The translations under genes were made by a program, and so were the position numbers. From Phaeobacter piscinae (GTDB lineage Bacteria; Pseudomonadota; Alphaproteobacteria; Rhodobacterales; Rhodobacteraceae): a stretch of DNA of 64,000 bases. The notes under the pieces were generated by a model, which did not search any database, was not told the DNA's origin, and was given only the letters and a program-made list of their open reading frames with translations. Positions 36,756-46,245 of this stretch are shown here, piece by piece. The stretch is taken from NCBI RefSeq assembly GCF_002407245.1, contig NZ_CP010681.1:3299001-3363000 (forward strand), given 5' to 3'. Within the stretch, counting starts at the first letter, position 1, and each line of letters opens with the position of its first letter.

Positions 36756-37532
36756 ATGGAAGCTTTTGACATTACGGTTAAACTTGGCCATCGCAGAATT
36801 TTGGATGGCATCGACTTCGCCGCACGGCCAGGTGAGGTGACGGCAATCGCAGGCCCAAATGGCTCTGGCAAAACCACACTTCTGAGGGCAATGACCGGCG
36901 AGGTGCCCTTTACAGGCCAGGTCTTGATGAACGGCCAAGACACCGCTGCGATGAAACCTTGGGAGTTGGCTGCGATCCGGGCCGTTCAACCGCAATCCGC
37001 CGCAATCGCCTTTCCCTTCACAGTGGTGGAAATCGTACGGCTCGGGCTCTCCGCAGGTCTGGCCGCGGCGGACACGGAGCTACCGCTCAGGGCGCTGGAA
37101 CAGGTCGATCTGGGCGGGTTTGCAAACCGGTTTTATCAAGATCTCTCCGGCGGCGAACAGCAGCGTGTTCAACTGGCCCGGGTGATGACCCAAGTCTGGG
37201 AACCGGTGGTAGAGGGCATCCCGCGTTGGCTTATTCTGGATGAACCCGTGGCCAGCCTTGATATCGGTCATCAGTTCACCGTGATGGATCTGGCGCGTGA
37301 CTATGCAGCGCGCGGCGGCGGTGTTGTCGCAGTGATGCACGATCTGAACCTGACCGCCATGTATGCCGACCAGATCACCCTGATCCATGCCGGACACGTC
37401 GCCGCCAAGGGCACACCGCAGGAGGTTCTAACCAGCCAAACCTTGGAACACGCCTACGGTTGCCCGGTCCCGGTCAACAGCTTGCCCCGCTCCGGTGTTC
37501 CCTTCCTTCTGCCACAGGCGCGCCAGATCTGA
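36756..37532 (+). CDS. hmuV: Haem ABC transporter ATPase HmuV
   Basis: The product has 258 residues, with Walker A GPNGSGKTT, signature LSGGEQQRVQLARVM, Walker B WLILDEPVASLD and switch His in VMHDLNLT. An extra stretch between signature and Walker B (TQVWEPVVEGIPRW) is typical of HmuV. It ends the haem operon, with a weak hairpin (CCCTCC/GGAGGG) some 10 bp past the stop. Confidence 0.95.
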   Translation: MEAFDITVKLGHRRILDGIDFAARPGEVTAIAGPNGSGKTTLLRAMTGEVPFTGQVLMNGQDTAAMKPWELAAIRAVQPQSAAIAFPFTVVEIVRLGLSAGLAAADTELPLRALEQVDLGGFANRFYQDLSGGEQQRVQLARVMTQVWEPVVEGIPRWLILDEPVASLDIGHQFTVMDLARDYAARGGGVVAVMHDLNLTAMYADQITLIHAGHVAAKGTPQEVLTSQTLEHAYGCPVPVNSLPRSGVPFLLPQARQI

Positions 37533-37609
37533 CATAGCCCCCCTCCCAAAGGAGGGAAGAGATCATCTTGCACACACTGACGAATGAAAAAATAGCACAG
37601 CCAACAGAA

Positions 37610-37686
37610 TGGCGACCCCGGCAGGATTCGAACCTGCAACCTGCCCCTTAGGAGGGGGCTGCTCTATCCAGTTGAGCCACGGGGCC
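37610..37686 (-). tRNA. tRNA-Arg (anticodon CCU)
   Basis: The minus strand folds as a full cloverleaf of 77 nt. The acceptor stem is GGCCCCG / CGGGGUC with one G-U pair, and the D arm has GCUC/GAGC. The anticodon loop CUCCUAA gives CCU, which reads AGG. The T arm has GCAGG-UUCGAAU-CCUGC, and CCA is encoded. It stands alone between hmuV and the LacI gene. Confidence 0.97.
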
Positions 37687-37831
37687 TGATCCGGGCCAGC
37701 CTGTTTACGCGATAGCAAACCCGTCATGGCAAGACAATCCTGAGGAATTGGATTTCGCGGCAGCCGTCCCCATTGTGCAGCCTGCGCTGTCTGCGCTAAC
37801 CTAACGGGAACAACAATGTGAGGCCATCGAC

Positions 37832-38857
37832 GTGACAACGGACAACAAGCGCCCGCTCACTCTTCGTGACGTATCCGAAGCCACCGGGGTGTCAGAAATG
37901 ACCGTCAGTCGCGTATTGCGCAACCGGGGCGATGTGTCGGAAAAAACCCGCCAAAAGGTGCTGAGCGCGGCCAAGGAACTGGGCTATGTCCCCAACAAGA
38001 TCGCCGGCGCGCTGGCCTCCAACCGGGTCAATCTGGTGGCGGTCATCATCCCGTCGCTCTCGAACATGGTTTTTCCCGAGGTACTGACTGGTATCAATTC
38101 GGTTCTGGAAAATACCGACCTGCAGCCGGTTGTGGGTGTCACGGACTATCAGCCGGAGAAAGAGGAGAAAGTCCTCTACGAGATGCTCTCCTGGCGGCCC
38201 TCTGGCGTCATCATTGCGGGTCTCGAACATACTGAGGCCGCGCGCGCCATGCTCAATGCGTCGGGCATTCCGGTGGTTGAGGTGATGGATACCGATGGCA
38301 AGCCGGTGGATGCAATGGTCGGCATTTCACACCGTCGCGCAGGCCGAGAGATGGCGAAGGCGATCCTGAAAGCCGGCTATCGCAATATCGGCTTCATGGG
38401 CACCAAGATGCCGCTGGACCACCGCGCGCGCAAACGGTTCGAGGGCTTTACCGAGGCCCTCGCCAAGGAAGGCGTGGAGATCATGGATCGCGCTTTCTAC
38501 TCCGGCGGCTCTGCGCTGGCCAAGGGCCGGGAGATGACGCAGGAAATGCTGGAACGCTCTCCGGAGCTGGATTTTCTTTACTATTCCAACGACATGATCG
38601 GCGCAGGTGGCATGCTCTACCTGATGGATCAGAAGATCGACATTCCCGGTCAGATCGGACTTGCCGGCTTCAACGGGGTTGAACTGTTGCAGGGGCTGCC
38701 ACGGCAGTTGGCCACGATGGATGCCTGTCGTCTGGAAATCGGGCGCAAGGCGGCTGAGATCATTGCCGCCCAACTCGACAATCCGGATGCCGAGATCGAA
38801 AAGCACGTGACCCTGACGCCCACGATCACCTTTGGTGACACGCTCAAGCGGCGCTGA
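37832..38857 (+). CDS. LacI-family transcriptional regulator
   Basis: The product has 341 residues and a GTG start at 37832. The N-terminal helix-turn-helix LTLRDVSEATGVSEMTVSRVLRN and hinge helix (YVPNKIAGALASNR) bind DNA. The rest is the periplasmic-binding-like effector domain. It resembles the GntR (gluconate) branch of the family (LVAVIIPSLSNMVFPEVL). No sugar operon is adjacent, so its targets are unknown. Its TGA overlaps the downstream ATG by one base. Confidence 0.92.
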   Translation: MTTDNKRPLTLRDVSEATGVSEMTVSRVLRNRGDVSEKTRQKVLSAAKELGYVPNKIAGALASNRVNLVAVIIPSLSNMVFPEVLTGINSVLENTDLQPVVGVTDYQPEKEEKVLYEMLSWRPSGVIIAGLEHTEAARAMLNASGIPVVEVMDTDGKPVDAMVGISHRRAGREMAKAILKAGYRNIGFMGTKMPLDHRARKRFEGFTEALAKEGVEIMDRAFYSGGSALAKGREMTQEMLERSPELDFLYYSNDMIGAGGMLYLMDQKIDIPGQIGLAGFNGVELLQGLPRQLATMDACRLEIGRKAAEIIAAQLDNPDAEIEKHVTLTPTITFGDTLKRR

Positions 38858-40083
38858 TGGCGGTCGCGCGGCTGGACAACCGGGCCGCGCGGCGCCTGTT
38901 CATGGATCGGCATGGCCTGCTGGAGCAACCCAGCGGGTCGGCCAAGGGTGATGCACTGCTGCAGCTGATCACCCGGCTTGGTTTTGTGCAGCTGGACAGC
39001 ATCAACACCGTCGCCCGCGCCCATGACATGATCCTGTTCTCACGCAGGCCCAGCTATCGGCCTGCGGCGCTGAAACGGCTTTATGAGCAGGATCGCAACC
39101 TGTTCGAACATTGGACCCATGACGCCGCCGTTTTGCCCATGGAGTTCTATCCGCACTGGCACCTGCGGTTTCAGCGCGACGCCGAGGTGCTGCGCAAAAG
39201 ATACCGCAACTGGCACCGCGACGGGTACGAGGCGAAGTTCCAGCATGTTCTCGACCATATCCGCGACTATGGTGCGGTCAGTTCCTCGGACGTAGGCAAG
39301 GACGAGAAAAAGGGCACCGGCGGCTGGTGGGACTGGCACCCGTCAAAAACCGCGCTGGAATACCTCTGGCGCTCTGGCGCGCTGGCGGTGGTCGGGCGCA
39401 GCGGCTTTCAGAAACGCTATGATCTGAGCGAACGGGTCATCGACAGCCAATATCTCCCCGCGCAAGGCTCTCCCGCGCCGGAAGAAACGCTGGACTGGTT
39501 GTGCAACGCGGCGCTGGACCGGCTCGGCTTTGCCACCTCAGGAGAGCTGGCCGCCTTCTGGGCCACGGCCTCCCCAGCGGAATGCGCCACATGGTGCAAA
39601 CAGGCGCTGGCGGATGGGCAGATTGAGCCGGTCGATGTCACGCTAACGGACGGGCGCAGCCGCCGTGTCTTTGCCCGCCCCGGTGCTGTCGAACAGGCCG
39701 CCGCGCTGCCGCCACCCCCCGGCCGCATGCGCGTCCTCAGCCCGTTTGATCCGGCCCTGCGGGATCGCAAGCGCGCGGAAGGGCTGTTTGGGTTTCACTA
39801 CCGGATTGAGGTTTTCACCCCCGCCGCCAAACGCCGCTACGGCTATTATGTCTTCCCGCTGATGGAGGGAGACCGCCTGGTGGGCCGCATCGATATGAAG
39901 GCGCACCGCCAGCCCGGGGGCCTCGCAGGCACCCTGCATGTCACCGCGCTTTGGCCAGAGCGGGGCGTCAAATGGTCTCCGGCACGGCAGAACCGACTGG
40001 AGGCCGAACTGGAGCGGGTCCGCCGTTTTGCCGACATGGAGCGGGTGTCATTTGCGGATGGCTGGCAGCGCGAGCCGCTCTGA
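38857..40083 (+). CDS. YcaQ-like winged-helix DNA glycosylase family protein
   Basis: The product has 408 residues. The family motif is seen in GFVQLDSINTVARAHDMILFSR (the QxD pair is catalytic in YcaQ). EHWTHDAAVLPMEFYP and GGWWDWHPSKTALEYLWRSG follow, then a C-terminal domain with LSPFDPALRDRKRAEGLFGFHY. YcaQ proteins open interstrand DNA crosslinks by base excision. The one-base overlap with the LacI gene implies cotranslation. Family assignment is good; activity is inferred. Confidence 0.85.
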   Translation: MAVARLDNRAARRLFMDRHGLLEQPSGSAKGDALLQLITRLGFVQLDSINTVARAHDMILFSRRPSYRPAALKRLYEQDRNLFEHWTHDAAVLPMEFYPHWHLRFQRDAEVLRKRYRNWHRDGYEAKFQHVLDHIRDYGAVSSSDVGKDEKKGTGGWWDWHPSKTALEYLWRSGALAVVGRSGFQKRYDLSERVIDSQYLPAQGSPAPEETLDWLCNAALDRLGFATSGELAAFWATASPAECATWCKQALADGQIEPVDVTLTDGRSRRVFARPGAVEQAAALPPPPGRMRVLSPFDPALRDRKRAEGLFGFHYRIEVFTPAAKRRYGYYVFPLMEGDRLVGRIDMKAHRQPGGLAGTLHVTALWPERGVKWSPARQNRLEAELERVRRFADMERVSFADGWQREPL

Positions 40084-40113
40084 TATCGGCTCTAATACGG
40101 GGAGTTCCCAACC

Positions 40114-40554
40114 CTAGGCGAGGTCGGGCCGCAGCAACGGCTCAATCACTGCGCGGTAATCTTCAGGCGCAGGTTTGGCGCTGAAATCCTCTGGCGCGAT
40201 AAAGACACAGACAAATTTACCCTCAAAACAAAGGGTGCCATCCTGCCGTGCCTCAACCCGAAAGGTCACGGATTTCTGACCCAAAGCCACGGGCCAGACC
40301 GAACAGGCCAGCCGATGGCGCGGTGTGACGGGAGAGCGGAAATCGATGCTCATGTGTACAAAGGGCGTGCCGGTGCCACGGTCCAGCTCCATCTGATACC
40401 AGCCGTCGCCATCGAGCTGATGTTCCCACCAGGCATCAATCGCCTGCAACGCAAACCCCGGCAAATGCCCGGTATAGGCAATGCGCGCCGGGTCACAGTC
40501 TCCCCAGCCCACACGGATCTCATGGATAAAATCGGGCGTCTGGCTGTCGGTCAT
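40114..40554 (-). CDS. Hotdog-fold acyl-CoA thioesterase (4HBT)
   Basis: The product has 146 residues from the ATG at 40554; a longer frame to 40623 has no support. The sequence WGDCDPARIAYTGH is the 4-hydroxybenzoyl-CoA thioesterase signature, with the catalytic Asp in CDPARI. MSIDFRSPVTPRHRL forms the central helix and strand. It hydrolyses an acyl- or aroyl-CoA; substrate unknown. It lies downstream of dctM on the same strand with a gap of about 100 bp and may be cotranscribed. Confidence 0.88.
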   Translation of the reverse strand: MTDSQTPDFIHEIRVGWGDCDPARIAYTGHLPGFALQAIDAWWEHQLDGDGWYQMELDRGTGTPFVHMSIDFRSPVTPRHRLACSVWPVALGQKSVTFRVEARQDGTLCFEGKFVCVFIAPEDFSAKPAPEDYRAVIEPLLRPDLA

Positions 40555-40652
40555 TCTGGGCCTCGGATCTGGAAAAAACTGGATTGAAAATGGCAACGGC
40601 CACCCATCAGACCCCAGGGTCAAACGGATGGCCGCGAGAGTGAACCGCGCCG

Positions 40653-42158
40653 TCAGCGCATCAACATCAACGGCAGCAACGTGATGATCGGAAAGGCCAC
40701 CAGGATCACAACCCGGATCAGGTCGGAGGCGACAAAGAACATCACCGCTTTATAGGTATCGACCATACGGGTGGTGCGATCCATCGCGTTGATCACAAAC
40801 AGGTTCATACCAACCGGCGGCGTGATCAGGCCAACCTCGACCACGATCAGAACCAGAATGCCAAACCAGATTGCGACGTATTCGGTCTCCATCCGGTTCG
40901 CCATCCCCTTGGTCACGCGAATGCCCAGCTCTTTCATCTGCTCGCGGGTCAGCTCAGCGCCGGTGGCAATCGCCTCCTGGATCGAGGCGAGCATTTCCGC
41001 CCCCATCCCCTGTGGCACACCCGCCTTCAACACCTCCATCGCGGCCTCGGCCTGCATGGCGGGCAGGTTCACCAGACCAAAATCCATCGCCGAAATGACA
41101 GGGTAAAAGATCGGGATGGTCAGCAGGATCATCGACAGGCTGTCCATCAGGCAGCCAAACACCAGATAGAACGCCAAGATCAGCATCAGCACCATCCAGG
41201 GGCTCAACCCTTGTGAGACCACGAAATCAGCCAACTCCTGCGGCACCTTGGTGAGAGCGAGGAACCCGTTGTAAAACCCGGCCCCCAACACGATGAAAAA
41301 GATCATCGCGGTCGAACGGGCTGTCACCATGAAACTGTCGGTCAGGGTCTCGCGATTAAGCCCACCGTTCAGCCAGGCGATCAGCCCGGTCCCCAACGCG
41401 CCAACGGCCGCGCCTTCGGTCGGGGTGAACCAACCGAGATAGATCCCGCCAACCACCAGTCCAAAGACCAGAAGGACCGGCCAGACGTGAAACAGCGCCG
41501 CAAACCGTTCGCCCCATGGCACGGGCGGGCGGGTGCCGGCACTTCCGGGAAAGACGCGGACGTAGATAGAGATTGCAATCACATAGCCGATGGCCGCCAG
41601 AATACCCGGGATGAAGGCCGCCAAGAACAGTTTGGCAATGTTCTGTTCGGTCAGGATCGCGTAGATCACCAGCACCACAGAGGGCGGGATCAGAATACCA
41701 AGGGTGCCGCCAGCCGCCAGCGTCGCGGTGGAAAACCCACCGGCATAACCGTAGTTGCGCAGCTCCGGCAGCGCCACCCGCCCCATGGTCGCCGCAGTTG
41801 CCAGCGACGAACCGCAGATCGCGCCAAAGCCTGCACAGGCACCGATGGCTGCCATGGCAACGCCGCCCTTCTTATGGCCAAGGAACCCCTCCGCCGCCTT
41901 GAACAGCGCGGTGGACATCCCCCCCAGCGTCGCAAAATGGCCCATCAGCAGGAACATCGGCACGATGGTCAGTGAATAGGAGGAGAAGGTCGAATAGGTC
42001 TCGCTTTTCATCCGGCCAAAGGCAACTTGGGTGCCGTCGGTCACAATGATCAACCCGACCAGACCAACCAGAAACATCGACAGGCCAATCGGAACCCGCA
42101 GGAAAATCAGCATCATCAGGACGGGAAAAGAGGCAATCCCGATTTCAAGCGCAGTCAC
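40653..42158 (-). CDS. dctM: TRAP transporter large permease DctM
   Basis: The product has 501 residues, longer than the usual ~430. About 12 helices carry family segments such as FLRVPIGLSMFLVGLVGL, CAGFGAICGSSLATAATMG and GGTLGILIPPSVVLVIYAIL. The excess is a cytoplasmic or periplasmic insert at ~375-430 (EAAMEVLKAGVPQGMGAEML onward), before YVAIWFGILVLIVVEVGLITPP. It moves an organic anion with Na+. It overlaps dctQ by 4 bp. Confidence 0.94.
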   Translation of the reverse strand: MTALEIGIASFPVLMMLIFLRVPIGLSMFLVGLVGLIIVTDGTQVAFGRMKSETYSTFSSYSLTIVPMFLLMGHFATLGGMSTALFKAAEGFLGHKKGGVAMAAIGACAGFGAICGSSLATAATMGRVALPELRNYGYAGGFSTATLAAGGTLGILIPPSVVLVIYAILTEQNIAKLFLAAFIPGILAAIGYVIAISIYVRVFPGSAGTRPPVPWGERFAALFHVWPVLLVFGLVVGGIYLGWFTPTEGAAVGALGTGLIAWLNGGLNRETLTDSFMVTARSTAMIFFIVLGAGFYNGFLALTKVPQELADFVVSQGLSPWMVLMLILAFYLVFGCLMDSLSMILLTIPIFYPVISAMDFGLVNLPAMQAEAAMEVLKAGVPQGMGAEMLASIQEAIATGAELTREQMKELGIRVTKGMANRMETEYVAIWFGILVLIVVEVGLITPPVGMNLFVINAMDRTTRMVDTYKAVMFFVASDLIRVVILVAFPIITLLPLMLMR

Positions 42159-42739
42159 TGTTCGCCCTCCACGCCGTCCCAGACAAGGATGCGGCCAGTC
42201 ATAAATTCAATCGTACGTACGGCGGCCATATAAATGCCCACCACGGCGGCCACGCTGGCCGCGACGAGGCTGGCGGCATAGGCCCACCAGACCGGAAACT
42301 CGAGCAGGAAGGACGTCTCGCCATTCTGGAACTTGCTCAGCGCACCAGCCCCAAGCCGGACCGCGATCAGCACCAGCACTGCGGCAAAAACGATCTCCGT
42401 CACCATCCGCAGGAACCGCTTGGCTCCCCTCGGAAAACTGTTGGTCACAATATCCACTGACGCATGGCCTGCCGTGATCTGACACAGCGGCAGAAAGGCA
42501 AAGATCGCAAAGGCGACACCGGCCTCGACCACCTCGAAATCCCCGTTGATCGGCCCGACACCAATCGCGATCAGCCACTCGGCCAGATCCGGCGCGATGC
42601 TCTGCATCAGGGCGCCGTGCAGCCCCCCGTTCAAGAGACGCCCGGCAATCGACAGACATGTCAGCAGGATCAGCAGCGACAGCACAACGCCGCCCGCCAT
42701 GGCCATGGATCTGGCCAGTCCCATCATCAGCTTGTGCAT
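42155..42739 (-). CDS. dctQ: TRAP transporter small permease DctQ
   Basis: The product has 194 residues with four membrane helices: AGGVVLSLLILLTCLSIAGR, an amphipathic mid region, FAAVLVLIAVRLGAGAL and VWWAYAASLVAASVAAVVGIY. It joins DctM to form the membrane part. The position between dctP and dctM, with a 4-bp overlap to dctM, is typical. Confidence 0.92.
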   Translation of the reverse strand: MHKLMMGLARSMAMAGGVVLSLLILLTCLSIAGRLLNGGLHGALMQSIAPDLAEWLIAIGVGPINGDFEVVEAGVAFAIFAFLPLCQITAGHASVDIVTNSFPRGAKRFLRMVTEIVFAAVLVLIAVRLGAGALSKFQNGETSFLLEFPVWWAYAASLVAASVAAVVGIYMAAVRTIEFMTGRILVWDGVEGEQ

Positions 42740-42809
42740 GGAAAGCCTACCCTTTCAGGTGGGGGGTGGACCTGCGGATAAACGCAGCCGCAGGTCCACC
42801 GGTCTTGGC

Positions 42810-43856
42810 TCAGTTGTCGTACTGAGCAGTGTATTTGTCGATCAGATAGGTGGCCTGCTCCAGCAGCGCATCACCATCGACCCCTTTGGCCTTCATATCA
42901 TCCAGCCACTGTTGGTAGATCGGCTGGGACGCCTCACGCCAGATCGCGGTCTGCTCTTCGTCCAGAGTGATGACATTGTTGCCTTCGTCCAGCGCGAACT
43001 CCCGCGCGGGAGTGTCGGCATCCGCCATGGTCCCACCGGCAAAGACGGAGAATTCCAGACCGGAGTTCTCATCGACAGCCTTTTTCAGATCGTCAGGCAG
43101 GCTCTCGTACTTCTCCTTGTTCATCGCCAGAACAAAGGTCAGCGTATAAAGCGCACGGCCAGTGAATTCGGTGTGGTTCTCGACCAGCTCCGGCACTTTC
43201 AGAGCGGTGGTGACTTCCCACGGAATAGTGGTGCCGTCGATCACGCCTTTGGACAGCGCTTCGGGGATGGCCGGAACCGGCATGCCCACCGGGGTGGCGC
43301 CCAGCTCGGTCAGCAGACCATTCACAGACCGGCCCCCGCCGCGGATTTTCATACCGCGCAGGTCGTCAGGGGATTCCACCGGATCAGTGGTATGGATGAT
43401 GCCCGGACCATGGACCCATGTGCCCAGGATTTTTACGTCCTTGAACTCGGCGCCCTTCATATGCTCGTCGAACATCTCCCAATAGGCGTGCGAGGCCGCG
43501 CGCGCATTGGTCATCATGAACGGCAGTTCGAACACCTCGGTCGACGGGTAGCGACCGGGCGTATAGCCCACCACGGTCCAGACGATATCTGCAACACCAT
43601 CAATGGCCTGATCCATCAGCTCTGGCGGTTTGCCCCCCAGCTGCATCGACGGATAGCGGTCAATTTTGATGCGGCCATCGGAAGAGGCCTCGACCTTGTC
43701 GGCCCAGACATCCAGAATCAGCTTGGGCACATTCGCCTGCGCCGGCAGAAACTGGTGCAGCTTCAGCGTCACCTCCTGCGCCATGGCGGACGTCGCGCCC
43801 ATCGCCATGAGTGCAACGGCCCCCGCCGCGCCAAGTAGCTTTCTCCGAGTGGTCAT
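42810..43856 (-). CDS. dctP: TRAP transporter substrate-binding protein DctP
   Basis: The product has 348 residues. The start at 43856 follows AGGGAGGA; the frame to 43889 has no such site. A signal peptide starts MTTRRKLLGAAGAVALMAMG, with a twin-Arg-like but weak TRRK. The DctP fold is shown by VELPFMM-like ELPFMMTNARAAS and by the substrate Arg in LRGMKIRGGGR. The ligand is probably a carboxylate. The solitary FAH-family gene upstream hints at aromatic or acylpyruvate catabolism. Confidence 0.93.
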   Translation of the reverse strand: MTTRRKLLGAAGAVALMAMGATSAMAQEVTLKLHQFLPAQANVPKLILDVWADKVEASSDGRIKIDRYPSMQLGGKPPELMDQAIDGVADIVWTVVGYTPGRYPSTEVFELPFMMTNARAASHAYWEMFDEHMKGAEFKDVKILGTWVHGPGIIHTTDPVESPDDLRGMKIRGGGRSVNGLLTELGATPVGMPVPAIPEALSKGVIDGTTIPWEVTTALKVPELVENHTEFTGRALYTLTFVLAMNKEKYESLPDDLKKAVDENSGLEFSVFAGGTMADADTPAREFALDEGNNVITLDEEQTAIWREASQPIYQQWLDDMKAKGVDGDALLEQATYLIDKYTAQYDN

Positions 43857-44205
43857 GTGTTTCCTCCCTCTGACCTTTGTTCGTTTCATTTATCGCCATC
43901 GGACCCCGCCGATGCAACAAACGCCCTTGCCCTGCGACACTGTGCAAACGCGGTCATCCCGTCCCGGATCACCACGATAGCACCCCCTTGCCTCACCAGC
44001 TATTAGGTGCATTTGTAACCATCAACAGATGATTATGCATTTCTGCCACATGATTTCGCGATCCTGCGCAGTCCGCGCGGTGTGTTGAAAGAAAAATACG
44101 TTACAGGATGATCGAAACAAGCGGTAATTCGGTTACTTAATTCACGTCATACGTGTATAGCGATGCTAAACTCACCACGACACATGTATATCGCGCGCCG
44201 ATCCC
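43857..44205. other. Intergenic region upstream of dctP
   Basis: This is 349 bp, AT-rich between about 44000 and 44190, without a plausible frame. It likely holds the dctPQM promoter and the end of the FAH-family gene. A short inverted repeat CACG-TCATA-CGTG sits near 44143-44155. I could not assign a regulator. Confidence 0.55.
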
Positions 44206-44895
44206 TCAGCGCAGCGTCAACCGCACCGGCATCAACCCGTCAATTCCGCCTTCGATATAATCGCCTGCGACAACCGGTCCGACGCCAGCCGGGGTGCCTG
44301 TCATGACCAGATCGCCGGGCCGCAGGTGATAATACCGTGACAGGTGGCACAGTATGTCCTCAACCGACCAGATCAGCTCCGCAAGCGAGGCGTCCTGGCG
44401 AATCTCATCGTTGACCCGCAACCAGATCCGCTGTTCCCCCGGCGCGCCCCACTCCTCCGCCGCGCGCAGCGGCGCAAAGACACTGCCGTTCTCCAGATCC
44501 TTTCCCAGGCTCCACGGGCGTTGCTTTTGCCGCTCACCCAGTTGCAGATCCCGCCGTGTCATATCCAGCGCGCAGCCGTAGCCCCAGATCGCCGCCCGCG
44601 CCTGCGCCACCGTCGCATCCTGCAACGGCGCAGCAATCGCCACCACCAGCTCCATCTCGTGGTGAAAATTCTCTGTCCCCTGCGGATAGGGCACCTCGGC
44701 ACCGCTCAGCACCGCGTTGGCTGCCGATTTGGTGAAATAGAACGGCTTTTCACGATCCACCTCAACGCCCATTTCGGCCGCATGGGCAGCATAGTTGCGC
44801 CCGACACAAAAGATTCGGCCTACCGGAAACCCGGTCTCCTGACCCTCCACCGGAATCACGGGATTCGCAGGCAGCTCAAACATAGGCGACACCAT
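44206..44895 (-). CDS. Fumarylacetoacetate-hydrolase-family protein
   Basis: The product has 229 residues, starting at 44895 after GGTAAGGAG. The FAH core is clear: IFCVGRNYAAHAAEMG, PFYFTKSA and the metal-ligand segment FHHEMELVVAI. SLGKDLENGSVF follows, then VMTGTPAGVGPV near the end. Members hydrolyse acylpyruvates such as fumarylpyruvate in gentisate breakdown. It lies upstream of dctPQM on the same strand, so the two may serve one pathway. The substrate is not settled. Confidence 0.9.
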   Translation of the reverse strand: MVSPMFELPANPVIPVEGQETGFPVGRIFCVGRNYAAHAAEMGVEVDREKPFYFTKSAANAVLSGAEVPYPQGTENFHHEMELVVAIAAPLQDATVAQARAAIWGYGCALDMTRRDLQLGERQKQRPWSLGKDLENGSVFAPLRAAEEWGAPGEQRIWLRVNDEIRQDASLAELIWSVEDILCHLSRYYHLRPGDLVMTGTPAGVGPVVAGDYIEGGIDGLMPVRLTLR

Positions 44896-45112
44896 CACAG
44901 GCTCCTTACCTCTGGGACAAAACCGGCAACCGCCCGCAGGCCGCACCGCTTTGCGTTAGCGCTCGCCGCACCCTAGCAACCCAAGGAAGCCCCGGCGACC
45001 ACAGAGCCACGAAAACAGAGGACTTTTGCAAGAAAAGACTGAAAAACACCCGGCAGCGACAGCTGCGGTGGTCGATAGATTATCTGGCAATTTTCAGTGG
45101 AGAGAGAGGAAG

Positions 45113-45188
45113 TGGTGAGCCGTGCAGGATTCGAACCTGCGACCCACTGATTAAAAGTCAGTTGCTCTACCAACTGAGCTAACGGCCC
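45113..45188 (-). tRNA. tRNA-Lys (anticodon UUU)
   Basis: This is a 76-nt cloverleaf on the minus strand. The acceptor is GGGCCGU / ACGGCUC and the D arm GCUC/GAGC. The anticodon stem ACUGA/UCAGU has loop CUUUUAA, giving UUU. The T arm is GCAGG-UUCGAAU-CCUGC, and CCA is encoded. Confidence 0.97.
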
Positions 45189-45399
45189 ACTTCTTCGTCG
45201 GAACGATGTGTCGTTCCTTGGTCGCTCTTTAAGGACATAATCCAGAAGGATCAAGCACTTAATTTGCTTCGGAGCGGCGCGACCGTGTCAGTCTTGCTGT
45301 CCCGATAGGCGGCGTATCTAGGGGTAAGGGCTGAGACGGTCAACCCCTTTTTTCAAGTTTCTTGCTGCAAGGGTGGATTCATCTTCGGCGGAGGTCTAT

Positions 45400-46245
45400 A
45401 TGCCCGAAATGACCATAGGATCAGACACCCGCTTGCCCTTTATGAAAATGCATGGCCTCGGCAACGATTTCGTTGTGGTGGACGCGCGCGATCAAACCTG
45501 GGACATCACCCCGGCCATGGCTGAGGGAATCGCCCATCGCCAGATGGGGATCGGATTTGATCAGCTGACGGTCATCACCAAGGGCGACGAGGACGCACAT
45601 CTGACGTTCTACAACGCCGATGGATCAACCTCCGCCGCCTGTGGCAATGCCACCCGCTGTATTGCACGCCATCTGCTGGATGAAAGCGGCAAGACCCACC
45701 TGCGCCTGACCACCGATCGTGGCCTCCTTCTGGCGGAAGATGCCGGAAACGGGCTCACCTCCGTCAACATGGGTCAACCGCAGCTCAACTGGCAGGATAT
45801 CCCGCTGGCCGAGGATGTCGATACGCTCGAACTCCCCATCGAAGGGGCGCCGACCGCCACCGGCATGGGCAACCCGCATTGCACCTTTTTTGTGGAGAAC
45901 GCAGAGGTGATTCCGCTCGCTGAATTTGGCGCCCGCTACGAACACCACCCGCTGTATCCCGAACGCACCAATGTGCAGGTCGCCCATGTTGTCGCCCCGG
46001 ACCATCTGCGGATGCGGGTCTGGGAACGCGGTGTCGGCATCACGCTGGCCTCCGGCTCCTCCTCCTGCGCAACAGCCGTGGCCGCTGTGCGTCGCGGGCT
46101 GACGGGACGCAAGGTGCAGATTGATCTGGACGGCGGCACGCTCTGGATCGACTGGCGCGAAGACGGCGTCTGGATGACCGGCCCCACCATGCATGTGGCC
46201 GACGGCCATTTCACCCGCCAATTCCTCGAAAGCCTCTCCAAGTGA
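45400..46245 (+). CDS. dapF: Diaminopimelate epimerase
   Basis: The product has 281 residues from the ATG at 45400, which has GGAGG seven bases upstream; an ATG at 45373 has none. It inverts LL- to meso-diaminopimelate for lysine and peptidoglycan. Both catalytic cysteines are present, in AACGNATRC and SGSSSCATAVAA. FMKMHGLGNDFVVVD opens the fold. It overlaps mtaB by 4 bp. Confidence 0.97.
   Translation: MPEMTIGSDTRLPFMKMHGLGNDFVVVDARDQTWDITPAMAEGIAHRQMGIGFDQLTVITKGDEDAHLTFYNADGSTSAACGNATRCIARHLLDESGKTHLRLTTDRGLLLAEDAGNGLTSVNMGQPQLNWQDIPLAEDVDTLELPIEGAPTATGMGNPHCTFFVENAEVIPLAEFGARYEHHPLYPERTNVQVAHVVAPDHLRMRVWERGVGITLASGSSSCATAVAAVRRGLTGRKVQIDLDGGTLWIDWREDGVWMTGPTMHVADGHFTRQFLESLSK

Noticed and set aside
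37563..37838. Minus-strand 91-codon frame over the tRNA-Arg gene
   Set aside because: Its peptide (GQVAGSNPAG type) is the familiar artefact of translating a tRNA gene.
42546..43838. A 430-codon + strand frame opposite dctQ/dctP
   Set aside because: A shadow of the TRAP genes with no recognisable domain.
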